Source of the DNA: CAYJPA01 sp964371945
GTDB taxonomy: Bacteria; Chloroflexota; Chloroflexia; Thermomicrobiales; UBA6265
DNA: 38,522 nucleotides
Assembly: GCA_964371945.1 (NCBI GenBank)
Contig: CAYJPA010000056.1
Coordinates: forward strand, 1-38,522
Reading direction: 5' to 3'
The translations under genes were made by a program, and so were the position numbers. The notes beneath the pieces were generated by a model. The model did not search any database, was not told the DNA's origin, and saw only the letters and a program-made list of their open reading frames with translations. Every line of letters begins with the position of its first letter. The stretch's first letter is position 1. Shown here in pieces: positions 1-7,422 of the stretch.

Positions 1-40
1 CGTACGGCGAGACGCGCTCCCTGATACACCGAATAAGCAT

Positions 41-95
41 GCACGTTTCATAATTCCCGTGCTCACTCCCTGAAGTCCCTCCGGGACTGAGAACG
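41..95. repeat. Structured dispersed repeat, copy 1
   Basis: This copy shares about 40 bp with a second copy at 27516-27568. It holds a perfect 6-bp hairpin, AGTCCC (74-79), loop TCC, GGGACT (83-88). The other copy has AGTCCT/AGGACT, so both sides of the stem have changed together. An upstream arm pair GCACG (41-45) and CGTGC (58-62) corresponds to the 8-bp hairpin in copy 2 but is degraded here. No coding potential is seen. Confidence 0.6.
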
Positions 96-116
96 ATGTT
101 CGATGTGACGAAATGC

Positions 117-153
117 GAGGAGGGCGATCGATTGATCGTCCTCCTCTTCATTT
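117..153. terminator. Strong hairpin, possible bidirectional terminator
   Basis: A 13-bp stem (117-129 with 134-146, one G-U pair, loop GATT) is followed on the plus strand by TTCATTT. On the minus strand the same hairpin is followed by GCATTTCG. It lies between the minus-strand operon ending at 289 and whatever lies left of the window. The U-tract is weak in both directions, so the role as a terminator is inferred. Confidence 0.5.
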
Positions 154-288
154 GATCGAGATCGCGCTTGACCGAGATTCCGGGCCGTTTCGTTCTGAAT
201 GCACCGCGTTGGGGTTTTGTGGCGCATGTCATGATCCGCTACGAAACTTTGGTCGCCGCGTGCAGAGCTGACTCTTGAACATTCCGTG

Positions 289-501
289 CTAAGCGGCGTC
301 GAGGAGCTCGTTGCAGACGGATTCGTAGTCGCGGAGCAGCGTGAGCCAGAAGTCTTCCCAGGAGCTCACCTCGCGGCCGAGCGCCTCGGCTTCGCCGATC
401 CGGACGTAGCCATCCTCGAGTCGCTGCTCGAGCCGAGCCTTCTGGCGGCGAAGATCATCCAGTTGAATTGGCTCCATTCCCATCTCTTCGACGGCGATCA
501 T
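289..501 (-). CDS. Small helical hypothetical protein (70 aa)
   Basis: This gene is not recognised. The ATG at 501 has an AGGGA-type ribosome site 7-8 bases upstream and starts 35 bp after the stop of the Rad52-like gene on the same strand, so the two probably form one operon. The protein is rich in Leu, Arg and Glu, and residues 15-35 look like an amphipathic or short coiled-coil helix. A second helix follows, with aromatic residues (WEDFW) and an acidic end. No signal peptide or metal-binding cysteines are seen. A longer open frame extends upstream in this phase, but it lies antisense-in-frame across the Rad52-like gene and has Arg-rich shadow composition, so it was not used. It could be an accessory partner of the upstream DNA-binding protein; that is inferred from position only. 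Confidence 0.5.
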   Translation of the reverse strand: MIAVEEMGMEPIQLDDLRRQKARLEQRLEDGYVRIGEAEALGREVSSWEDFWLTLLRDYESVCNELLDAA

Positions 502-536
502 CGTCAGTCCCTTTCCAAAATGGGCGTTCGTGAGTG

Positions 537-1154
537 CTAGGAAGCCAGTTCGGTCACGCTGCGACGTGACTGCAGACGTTCGATGAAGGCGGAGGCATCG
601 CGCCGTTCGAGCTGGGCGACCGGGCGGCCGTAGAGCTGCACGACCTCGGCGTTGAGCTGCTCGTCGTCGATGCCTTGCTCGCGCGCGATCACTTCGATGT
701 ATTTCAGCTGACGGGGCGTCACGGTCTGGTTGTTGGAGGGCGCGTTGCGTTCTGCGTTGTTCGCCAACCGCCGGCCGCGAGTTGAAGCGAAGTCGATGGG
801 AGAGTCGACCACGGCGCCTGTTCCGTTGGAGAAGTCGAAGTCGGAGCAAAACTGCGTTCCAAAGCCCAAGGCAGCGAGCGCGCGTCCGAGAGCTTTGGTT
901 TCGGCCTTCTCGAAATACTCGCGGAAGTCGTTGAGACCTTCGCTGCCGAAGCCGGTTGCGGAGCCACCGCCGGGAATCGTGACGCTGGCTTTGAAGACCG
1001 CTGTCTGGTCGCTGTGGCTGATCAGCTCTGTTTCGATCGCGGCATCCGGATGGACTTCGCGCAGCCACACCAGCCGCCATTTCACCTCGAGGTAATCGGA
1101 TGATCCAACCTTGGTCAGGTACCGGCTGGGATCGAAGGGAGTTGCGTCGGTCAT
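537..1154 (-). CDS. Rad52/LtrC-like DNA annealing-type protein (205 aa)
   Basis: Predicted single-strand DNA-binding or annealing-type protein. The N-terminal two thirds (about residues 12-120) has the pattern YLEVKWRLVWLREVHP, an alternating beta region, then EKAETKALGRALAALGFGTQF. The last motif resembles the helix with a basic face and the G-x-G turn seen in Rad52/DdrA/LtrC-like proteins of phages and Gram-positive bacteria. After a low-complexity linker the C-terminal 55 residues (TPRQLKYIEVIAREQGI and following) form a small helical domain often found at the end of such phage-type proteins. The start has AAGGA 9 bases upstream. The gene is divergent from dnaN and followed by a 70-aa gene. 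A LexA-type operator in its promoter supports a role in DNA repair. Family assignment is from motif resemblance only and needs a profile search. Confidence 0.6.
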   Translation of the reverse strand: MTDATPFDPSRYLTKVGSSDYLEVKWRLVWLREVHPDAAIETELISHSDQTAVFKASVTIPGGGSATGFGSEGLNDFREYFEKAETKALGRALAALGFGTQFCSDFDFSNGTGAVVDSPIDFASTRGRRLANNAERNAPSNNQTVTPRQLKYIEVIAREQGIDDEQLNAEVVQLYGRPVAQLERRDASAFIERLQSRRSVTELAS

Positions 1155-1195
1155 CGTTCAGCATCCTTGGCGTAAGACGAAAGAACAAGTGTGCT

Positions 1196-1231
1196 AATCA
1201 GAACTATAGTTCGAACCAGACTAAGTGTCAA
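1196..1231 (-). promoter_or_regulatory. Sigma-70 promoter of the Rad52-like gene
   Basis: On the minus strand TTGACA (1231-1226) is followed by exactly 17 bases and then TATAGT (1208-1203). That is a full-consensus -35 and a 5/6 -10. Transcription would start near 1196, giving a leader of about 42 bases to the ATG at 1154. The -10 lies within the GAACTATAGTTC palindrome, so a bound repressor would block polymerase. Confidence 0.75.
1201..1212. promoter_or_regulatory. LexA (SOS) box, Gram-positive type
   Basis: GAACTATAGTTC is a perfect 12-bp palindrome that fits the GAAC-N4-GTTC core of the Bacillus/actinobacterial LexA (DinR) site, followed by G as in CGAAC-N4-GTTCG. It covers the -10 box of the promoter for the Rad52-like gene, the typical place for SOS repression. 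The lexA gene is not in this window, so the site's owner is inferred. Confidence 0.65.
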
Positions 1232-1345
1232 GTGGTCACCAACCGTCGTGTAACGAGATCGGTTGTTCCGAAGGCGACGGCGGCCCCTATGCTATGATTC
1301 TCCGACTTAGAACCTTTGGTTTACGGTTTATCGGGGAGTGTGGCT

Positions 1346-2488
1346 GTGAAGGTTTCGTGCCTTCAGGAGACGTTACAACGGGCCCTTGCGCAGGTCTCTC
1401 GCGCGGTTGCGACCAAGACCGCGCTGCCGGTGCTGAGTAACGTTCTGCTGTCAACTGACGAAGGACGCCTGAAGATCGCGGCCACCAATCTCGAGATTGG
1501 CATCACCACCTGGGTGCCGGCGTCCGTCGAGGAAGAAGGCAAAATCACGGTCGATGCCAGGTTGCTGACAGATTTCGTCAACACATTGCCGAACGACACG
1601 GTCCAGCTGTCTTCAGACAACGTTCGTTACTCGCTTGCGGTGCAGTGCGGTCGGGACAAAGCCGCGATCAACGGCATCGACGCGGACGATTTTCCAGTCA
1701 TTCCGACAATTGCCGATGATGCGTTCACCGCTGTGGTCGATCCTCAGCTCTTTCGCGACATGATCGCTCAGGTGGAGCTCGCGGCGGCGTCCGATGACAG
1801 CCGTCCCGTGCTCGCCGGAGTGCTGACCCGATTCGAAGAGAGCTCGATCATGCTTGCCGCCGCCGATGGATTCCGGATGGCGGTTCGCACCGGGGTGCTT
1901 TCTGATGTTGTGCTTTCGCGATTCGACATGATCGTTCCAGCGCGGGCATATCGTGAGCTGGCGCGCATTATCGGCGATTCGACCGAACCGTTGACGCTCA
2001 CGGTTACGCCGAATCAGAGTCAATTGCTCGTGCGCGTGGGCTCAACCGAGTTCCTGTCCCGGTTGATCGAGGGCACCTTCCCGGATGTCCGCCAGATCAT
2101 TCCGCGCGAGTTCGGGACAAGAGTTGAGGTCGGACGGGAAACGCTGGTCAATGCCGTGCGCCGCGCCAGCTATTTTGCGCGTGATAACAACGATGTCATC
2201 CGGGTGATCGTGCGGCCGGGCGATGACGACATGAATCCGGGAACGCTCGAGATCACAGCGACGGCGGCTGAACGAGGCAATAGCCAGAGCTTCGTTGACG
2301 CCTCGGTGGTCGGACCGGAACTGCAGATTGCGTTCAATGCCCGTTACCTTCAGGATGTGCTTGGCGTGATCCGGCAGGGCCAGGTGATGCTGGGCATGAA
2401 TGGTAACAATCAGGCGGGCGTCGTACGGCCGACCGGTTCCGAGGACTACACGCACGTCATCATGCCGATGGTGATCGGCGCCAGCTAG
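1346..2488 (+). CDS. dnaN: DNA polymerase III sliding clamp, beta subunit
   Basis: DnaN forms the ring-shaped dimer that tethers DNA polymerase III to DNA. The protein is 380 aa, normal for the family, and shows the three repeated clamp domains. Domain 1 begins MKVSCLQETLQRAL and includes RAVATKTALPVLSNVLL. The end has the usual hydrophobic C-terminus with YTHVIMPM. The GTG at 1346 is chosen because GGGGAG lies 7 bases upstream and the resulting N-terminus matches the family; an ATG at 1316 in the same frame would add ten unlikely residues. recF follows after 35 bp, the classical dnaN-recF order, but dnaA is not upstream. No convincing promoter was found; TATGAT at 1293-1298 is a weak -10 candidate without a good -35. 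Confidence 0.97.
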   Translation: MKVSCLQETLQRALAQVSRAVATKTALPVLSNVLLSTDEGRLKIAATNLEIGITTWVPASVEEEGKITVDARLLTDFVNTLPNDTVQLSSDNVRYSLAVQCGRDKAAINGIDADDFPVIPTIADDAFTAVVDPQLFRDMIAQVELAAASDDSRPVLAGVLTRFEESSIMLAAADGFRMAVRTGVLSDVVLSRFDMIVPARAYRELARIIGDSTEPLTLTVTPNQSQLLVRVGSTEFLSRLIEGTFPDVRQIIPREFGTRVEVGRETLVNAVRRASYFARDNNDVIRVIVRPGDDDMNPGTLEITATAAERGNSQSFVDASVVGPELQIAFNARYLQDVLGVIRQGQVMLGMNGNNQAGVVRPTGSEDYTHVIMPMVIGAS

Positions 2489-2523
2489 TCTGTAGCGCCG
2501 ACACCTCAGGATCAGAAGCTCAC

Positions 2524-3723
2524 ATGCATCTCCACCGGCTGGAACTGGAAGAGCTCCGGCTCTACCGCCGTTTGTCGCTGGAACTGCCGCCCGGCGGTCT
2601 CCGTGTCGTGGGTCACAACGCCTCCGGAAAGTCCACCCTGGTGGAGGCCGTGGCGTTGCTTGCGACAATGCGATCGCCTCGTAGCGGATCCGACCGTGAG
2701 TTGATCAACTGGAAGAGCGGGCAGGACTACGAGGTCGCCCCGTACGCCCGAGCGGTTGGTCAGATTCTGACGAACGAGGGCGAGGTTCAGGTCGAAGTTG
2801 GGCTACAGGTCGAAGCCGCGATGGAAGGACCGCTCCGAAAGATGGTCAAGGTCAACGGCAGGCCGGTGCGAGCGCTCGACGCGGTCGGCGAGCTCAAGGT
2901 CGTGCTCTTCGCGCCCGAAGATGTCAGTCTCATTTCGGGCCCGCCATCGGGCAGGCGCAGGTATCTCGATCTTTTCATTTCGCAGGTCGATCGCCGTTAT
3001 GTGCGGTCGCTGGCTCGATACAACCGGATTCTCGAGCAGCGAAACAGCTTGCTGCGCACCTTGGCGAAGGAAGCGCGCGGCGCGGGATCGACCAATGTCA
3101 CCAGCCAACTTGCTTTCTGGAACGATGAACTGGTCGTTTACGGCTCATACCTTGTTGCCCGGCGATTGATGATCTGCAAGGGACTGGCGGAGCTTGTTCG
3201 TGGGCGCTTCAGCGAGTTCAGCGAAAGCGGCACACTCGGAATGGAGTACCGGCCAAGCGTCGGAAGCGAAGTTTCGAGCGCGTCGATCGAAGTTGGAGAC
3301 GCTGATACCGTTCGCTCGCTGGTGCATCGCGCGTTCGAGCAGCGCATCGACGACGTGCGATCGGATGAGCTCCGGCGCGGTGTCTCGTTGATCGGACCGC
3401 ATCGGGACGATTTTGGTGTTCTGCTCGACGGCGTGGAAATCGGGACGTACGGGTCGCGAGGTCAGCAGCGACTCGCGGTGGTGGCATTGAAGCTCGGGGA
3501 AGCGGATCAAATGGGCAAGGAAGCCGGCGAACCGCCGGTGATCTTGCTCGACGACGTCTTATCGGAGCTCGATGAAACGCATCGTGAACGGTTGCTGCGC
3601 GCCATCAGCAGGTCAGGGGCGCAGTTGATTCTGACGTCGACCGATGCGCATTTGCTCGAGCACGAATCGTTGGCTGCTTTGCCGATGGTTCGAGCCACGC
3701 TAGGGCGGATCGACCCAATCTAG
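2524..3723 (+). CDS. recF: DNA replication and repair protein RecF
   Basis: RecF is an SMC-like ATPase that loads RecA at single-strand gaps together with RecO and RecR. The 399-aa product shows Walker A GHNASGKST (about residues 31-39), the conserved SLIGPHRDDFGV segment, the ABC-type signature SRGQQRLAVVALKLGEA and Walker B VILLDDVLSELDE. Family members usually have about 360-380 aa, so this one is slightly long, with extra residues in the region around 50-75. The first G of the usual GDNAQGKT loop context is kept, while Asp is replaced by His. It sits 35 bp after dnaN and is probably cotranscribed. A frameshifted BKACE gene follows 35 bp downstream. Confidence 0.96.
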   Translation: MHLHRLELEELRLYRRLSLELPPGGLRVVGHNASGKSTLVEAVALLATMRSPRSGSDRELINWKSGQDYEVAPYARAVGQILTNEGEVQVEVGLQVEAAMEGPLRKMVKVNGRPVRALDAVGELKVVLFAPEDVSLISGPPSGRRRYLDLFISQVDRRYVRSLARYNRILEQRNSLLRTLAKEARGAGSTNVTSQLAFWNDELVVYGSYLVARRLMICKGLAELVRGRFSEFSESGTLGMEYRPSVGSEVSSASIEVGDADTVRSLVHRAFEQRIDDVRSDELRRGVSLIGPHRDDFGVLLDGVEIGTYGSRGQQRLAVVALKLGEADQMGKEAGEPPVILLDDVLSELDETHRERLLRAISRSGAQLILTSTDAHLLEHESLAALPMVRATLGRIDPI

Positions 3724-3758
3724 GGTCGGACGGTTTCACTACGGGGAGGCGTGTTGGA

Positions 3759-4480
3759 ATGGTCGTCCAGGCATGCCTTAACGGAGCGCGATCCGCCGGG
3801 TATCATCCGCGGCTCCCATTACTCCTGAACGATGTGGTCGACGACGCGATCGAATGCGTGCGTGCGGGCGCGGCGGAACTTCACCTTCACGTGCGAGACA
3901 AAGCTGGGAGCGAATCGCTTCAGCCTGACGCGGTCGCGGCGACCATTGGGGCGTTCAGAGAGGCGCTGCCGGGGACTTTGATCGGAGTCAGCGGTCCGAA
4001 TGGATCGAGGCTGATGATACGCGGAGATTCGCGTTCATTAAGAACTGGGACGTTATGCCGGATCACGCGTCGGTGAATCTTAGCGAACCAGCGGCGATTG
4101 GGGTTTGCGAGCTTTTGCTCAGCAAGGGGGTCGGGATTGAGGCGGGACTGGCAAGCGTCGCCGACACTCGCCGATTGATCGAATCAGGTCTTTATTGTCG
4201 TGTTTCGCGGATGCTGTTTGAAGTCGATTCCGGTGATCTTATCTCAGATATGCGTGAAGCGAATCAAATGCTTGAGCTGATGGAATCGCAACGTTCCCGA
4301 AAGTCGACCCTCTTGCACGGATTCGACGACACGGTCTGGCCATTCGTTGAGATGGCGGCCCGGCACCGTTTTTCGACTCGCGTAGGGCTGGAAGATGGTA
4401 CCCATTTACCGGAAGGGTCGGTCGCCGCATCAAACGCGGAGCTCGTGGCCGCTGCCATGAGGATTGTGCGACCGCGGTAG
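3759..4480 (+). pseudogene. BKACE (DUF849) beta-keto acid cleavage enzyme, frameshifted
   Basis: The two halves of one protein lie in different frames. Frame A (from 3759) gives MVVQACLNGAR, then GAAELHLHVRD with the zinc-binding His-x-His, and ends in sense near IGVS (about 3990). Frame B, open from the TGG at 4001, continues WIEADDTRR, then KNWDVMPDHASVN, GVGIEAGLAS and RVGLEDG with the metal-ligand Glu. One base appears to be missing between about 3990 and 4001. BKACE enzymes use zinc to cleave beta-keto acids with acetyl-CoA, giving acetoacetate and a CoA ester; the substrate cannot be told here. The joined product would be about 240 aa, typical of the short actinobacterial/chloroflexal subgroup. 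A good ribosome site (GGGGAGG) precedes 3759. The motifs are intact on both sides, so a recent mutation or a sequencing error is likely. Confidence 0.8.
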
Positions 4481-4510
4481 CTCAGAAAAACGCGAATCAC
4501 CAACAATGAC

Positions 4511-4552
4511 AACGGCCCGAAGCGACATATCGCCTCGGGCCGTTAACTTTTC
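4511..4552 (+). terminator. Rho-independent terminator after the BKACE gene
   Basis: A perfect 10-bp stem (4511-4520 with 4535-4544) is extended by an inner 4-bp stem GCGA/TCGC (4522-4525 with 4530-4533) and loop CATA. It is followed by AACTTTTC. It lies 30 bp after the BKACE stop and between convergent transcription units, since tRNA-Gln comes from the right, so it may stop both. Confidence 0.8.
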
Positions 4553-4571
4553 ACCGTGGGCAGTTGTTAGG

Positions 4572-4642
4572 CTGGGGTGCAGGGATTCGAACCCCAATCA
4601 CCTGCTCCAGAGGCAGATGTCCTACCGTTGGACGACACCCCA
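4572..4642 (-). tRNA. tRNA-Gln (anticodon CUG)
   Basis: The minus strand folds into a full cloverleaf. The acceptor stem is TGGGGTG/CACCCCA, the D stem GTCC/GGAC, the anticodon stem TCTGC/GCAGG with loop CTCTGGA (anticodon CTG), and the T loop TTCGAAT. The discriminator base is G, as expected for Gln. CCA is not encoded: the next bases are CCT. Confidence 0.95.
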
Positions 4643-4745
4643 ATGCGCCCGGCATTCTAGCATGGTAGGGAGGCCGCGTCGAAGTCTGTTCGATACTCGG
4701 ATCGCATTGTGAGAGCGGAGCAGTGACGAGAAGAACGCAAGAGGG

Positions 4746-5660
4746 CTACTCGGCGTGGATTCCTGGCGCGCGGCCGACCGCCTTGACGAGGTCGGCGTGA
4801 TCGAGGCTTCCAGAAAGTGCGACAAATCCGGCCGCGACCGTGTTGCGCGCCAGAACCAGAGCGGTAACCGGGCCTGTGCCACCGGGCACCGGCGTGATTC
4901 CACCGGCAATCTCCGAAACCGCATCGAAATCTGCATCGCCCACGATTCGATCGCCAGCGACATTCACACCGAAATCGAGCACGATCGCGCCGGGTCGCAC
5001 CAGGTCGGGTGTTACCAATCCGGCGTGACCTGCCGCGGACGCGAGGATGTCCGCCGAGCGCGTGATCGTCGCCAGATCGACCGTTCGACGGTGACAGATT
5101 GTGACTGTCGCATTGCGCTGCATGAGCAGGCTCGCCAGCGGACGTCCGACCACATTGCTGCGTCCGATCACGACCGCGCGGCGACCCTCGATCTCGATTC
5201 CGTAGTGATCGAGGAGCTCAATTCCACCCTGCGGAGTGCTCGGCCTCAGGGATGGCAGTCCCATGTGGAGCCGGCCGGCATTGGTGGGGGTGATGCCGTC
5301 GACATCCTTGAGCGGTGAGAGATGTTCGTGCACGAGCGCGGCCGGGATGTGCGAAGGCAACGGCATCAGCACCAGGATCCCCGCTATCTCTCGATCCAGG
5401 TTGAGCAGATCGAGGTGCCGGGTGAACTCGCCGGCCGCGATATCGATCGGCAGGTTGATCGGCACGTGCTCGATTCCGACTCTCGTCATTGTCCGTTCGA
5501 TCGAGATCCGGTACGCCTCGGCGGATGGATCCTCGCCGACCAATAACGTTGCCAAACGCGGTGGACGACCGCCAGCCGCGGACAAGGAAGCGATCGACGT
5601 TTCGATCCCGGCTCGGAGTCGAGCCGACAATCCGGCGCCGCGGAGCAATTGGGCAGGCAT
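4746..5660 (-). CDS. folD: FolD-family methylene-THF dehydrogenase/cyclohydrolase, catalytic residues changed
   Basis: FolD normally oxidises 5,10-methylene-THF with NADP and hydrolyses the product to 10-formyl-THF, the formyl donor for purine synthesis. The 304-aa protein has the family motifs KDVDGITPTNAG (118-129), GRSNVVGRP and PGGTGPVT, and the start has AAAGGGG just upstream. Aligned to E. coli FolD with identical numbering, Tyr50 and Asp121 are kept. The catalytic Lys54 is Ile (YRISIERT, 50-57) and Gln98 is Leu (GILVLMPLP). In the characterised enzymes the Lys is essential for cyclohydrolase activity. The NADP-binding half looks intact, so the protein may be a dehydrogenase only, a variant chemistry, or inactive. 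It sits 103 bp downstream of tRNA-Gln in the map, on the same strand. Confidence 0.9.
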   Translation of the reverse strand: MPAQLLRGAGLSARLRAGIETSIASLSAAGGRPPRLATLLVGEDPSAEAYRISIERTMTRVGIEHVPINLPIDIAAGEFTRHLDLLNLDREIAGILVLMPLPSHIPAALVHEHLSPLKDVDGITPTNAGRLHMGLPSLRPSTPQGGIELLDHYGIEIEGRRAVVIGRSNVVGRPLASLLMQRNATVTICHRRTVDLATITRSADILASAAGHAGLVTPDLVRPGAIVLDFGVNVAGDRIVGDADFDAVSEIAGGITPVPGGTGPVTALVLARNTVAAGFVALSGSLDHADLVKAVGRAPGIHAE

Positions 5661-5712
5661 CGTGGCCCCTTTACTGGCGGAAGAGTCGCGCCGGTCGAAA
5701 TCAACAAGTGGA

Positions 5713-5736
5713 CGTAGGGGCGCTCAAGCGACCCGT
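5713..5736. repeat. GTAGGGGCG palindrome, diverged copy
   Basis: GTAGGGGCGCT, spacer CA, AGCGACCC forms an imperfect hairpin: CGCT/AGCG (5721-5724 with 5727-5730), one mismatch, then GGG/CCC. The same GGGGCG frame with a different stem occurs at 29021 and 31238. It lies in the leader region of folD on the minus strand. Confidence 0.4.
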
Positions 5737-5975
5737 GGAGGCGAGTATAGCAACCGGGGGATTTGGCTCCACTCGTGATTCGATGGCTTCGGTGCGGTCA
5801 ATGACAGGGATGCGACACCTAATCGCCAGTCCAATCACGGGGCCAGTTTGGAAGATGCCACTATAGTGTCGGTGTCGCGACGGACAGGCGGCATTATTAT
5901 GCGCAAGAACTGCCGTTATAAAAGGAATAACGCCAGTTGTTGTGGAAACGGTGGAAAAGTGGCCCAATTTGACGA

Positions 5976-6004
5976 TTGACATCGGGGCACCCCGATGCTA
6001 CCAT
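5976..6004 (+). promoter_or_regulatory. Promoter with palindromic operator for the XRE gene
   Basis: TTGACA (5976-5981), a 17-bp spacer and TACCAT (5999-6004) form a good sigma-70 promoter. The spacer is almost filled by a perfect inverted repeat CATCGGGG-CA-CCCCGATG (5980-5997), a likely dimeric repressor site. The regulator encoded downstream is the obvious candidate for autoregulation. A second inverted repeat GTCACG/CGTGAC (6016-6021 and 6027-6032) lies in the early leader. Confidence 0.65.
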
Positions 6005-6090
6005 CTTGTCAACGAGTCACGGACTGCGTGACGCGCGGGCAAAACCAAGAGCGACTGTGACACGTAGGAACAGTCAAGGAGCGCAGGGCG

Positions 6091-6477
6091 GTGCAACAGA
6101 AGCGCACAGAATTCGGCGCCTTGCTCAAGAGCATGCGAGAGAAGCGCAATGTTTCTCAAAGCAAGCTCGCGGAGCGTGCCGATTTCGATCACAGTTATGT
6201 TTCCAGGCTTGAAAGCGGGGCGCGAATGCCGACCCGAGAGGCCGTCGATCGGCTGGGTCATGCCCTGAATCTCGAACAACAGCAGCTCGATTCGATGCTT
6301 GCGGCGGCTGGATTCCTGCCTCGCGATGTTTCGAGCCTGTTGTCGGCCGAACCGGTTATCGGGGAGGTTCTCGATCTCTTGCAAGACGAAGCGGTTCCGT
6401 CTGAATATCGCGACAGCATGCGCCAGATGCTGCACCTACTCACCCAGCAGGCCCGATACGCGGTTCGCGCGGCCTAA
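6091..6477 (+). CDS. XRE-family helix-turn-helix regulator (128 aa)
   Basis: Small DNA-binding protein. Residues 6-62 form a lambda-repressor-type helix-turn-helix, with FGALLKSMREKRNVSQSKLAERADFDHSYVSRLESG visible as helices 1-4 of the domain (written in overlapping parts: SQSKLAERA, then HSYVSRLESG). The rest is helical (LNLEQQQLDSMLAAAGFLP, then a Leu-rich end) and could dimerise; no ligand domain or peptidase is seen. The GTG start at 6091 has AAGGAG 9 bases upstream. Its promoter carries a perfect 18-bp inverted repeat between -35 and -10, suggesting negative autoregulation. It stands alone: folD is divergent and a terminator lies 150 bp downstream. The regulon is unknown. Confidence 0.85.
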   Translation: MQQKRTEFGALLKSMREKRNVSQSKLAERADFDHSYVSRLESGARMPTREAVDRLGHALNLEQQQLDSMLAAAGFLPRDVSSLLSAEPVIGEVLDLLQDEAVPSEYRDSMRQMLHLLTQQARYAVRAA

Positions 6478-6630
6478 GTTAGGGTGGCGATGCACCGTGG
6501 TCAGCGCGGATCGCACGACTCTTTGTGGTTCATGCCCGTAGTTGTCATTGGGACAGACCGGCGCCCGCTCATCGCCGGTGTCCCGAACCAGTAGTCAAGT
6601 GCTCGAGTTCGCAAGAGTACAAGCAGTCAC

Positions 6631-6657
6631 GCCGGCCGGTTCCTTCGGCTGGCTTTT
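6631..6657 (+). terminator. Rho-independent terminator downstream of the XRE gene
   Basis: GCCGGCCG (6631-6638) pairs with CGGCTGGC (6646-6653), with one G-U pair, around a 7-base loop, and TTTTGTG follows directly. Confidence 0.7.
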
Positions 6658-7422
6658 GTGATTCCTGACGACCTGCCTGTTGCAGGTTCATTTCCCTGCC
6701 GCCGAATAGAGGGGCAAGGATGTTGTCGAGCTGATTCGGCAGACGTGCACATCCGCTCGTTCTCAACCCTGGAAGGACCGGGTACGCCCTGGGTGTGGCG
6801 CAGCCAGGTGTCCTCTGGGCGTACTTCAGTGCCGGGCGGGCCAATCCAGTTGCCGAACCATGTTCGCAACTTCCACAAACCTCCAACGATAGTGCGAGCA
6901 GTACCGGGTTGATGGGCATCATCCTGAGTGTCTGAAGTCGGCCGGTGAAATGGTAAATTCAGGCGACGAACGCTTGCGTTGGTTCAGATCAGCAGAGCGA
7001 GGAGGAACGAGGGCCAACTCGTAGGTTGATCGCTACGCATTTGATCAGGTCCTCGACGAAGTACGTCGTGTTGCCCTCAATCTGTGATCAGCCGAGGAGG
7101 GCGTCCCTGAAGTTCACCTTGGTGCAGCCCTGAGAAGATCGGTGTAAGACCATCGTAGGATTACGCGGTTTGACGACGCTTGATCCGATTTTGGCTGCTG
7201 ACCTGTTGCTATTTGAGCTGTTTGCACTGGCTGACGCATAGTTGCGGCAAAAAGCGCGCGAATCAGATGTGGCCATTGAATTGGATCGATTTCAGAGTCG
7301 ATCTTCCGTGCTAAGTCGAGGGATTGCGGGTATCGTTTAGGGGTCGCGATCGTCGTTCCGGCTCGCGGCATCCTCGGTCTTATGAGACGACTCTGCAATC
7401 GATCTCCAGCGCGAAAGGGAAG
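6658..7422. other. About 0.8 kb without a recognisable gene
   Basis: Only short unrelated frames are open here, with no start site, codon pattern or motif to support any of them. Small stems can be drawn (TACGCCC/GGGCGTA near 6783-6825; ACGAG/CTCGT near 7005-7022), but nothing matches tmRNA, SRP RNA, RNase P or 6S RNA. The region may hold the dnaE promoter or remains of a decayed gene. Confidence 0.4.

Noticed and set aside
502..1188. Upstream part of a 299-aa minus-strand frame covering the Rad52-like gene
   Set aside because: It is out of phase with the motif-bearing frame, very rich in Arg, Gln and Ser, and has no ribosome site. Only its last 70 codons, after the ATG at 501, look real.
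1155..1345. Replication origin near dnaN
   Set aside because: No DnaA boxes (TTATCCACA or near matches) and no dnaA gene were seen; the region is explained by a promoter and a LexA-type operator.
5859..5868. CACTATAGTG palindrome as a promoter of folD
   Set aside because: TATAGT is a good -10, but neither strand has a -35 at 16-18 bases.
6569..6922. Overlapping open frames on both strands after the XRE gene
   Set aside because: One covers the terminator at 6631-6657; composition and motifs give no support.
7105..7130. Third copy of the two-hairpin repeat (TCCCTGAAGT)
   Set aside because: Only about ten bases match and the hairpin is not kept.
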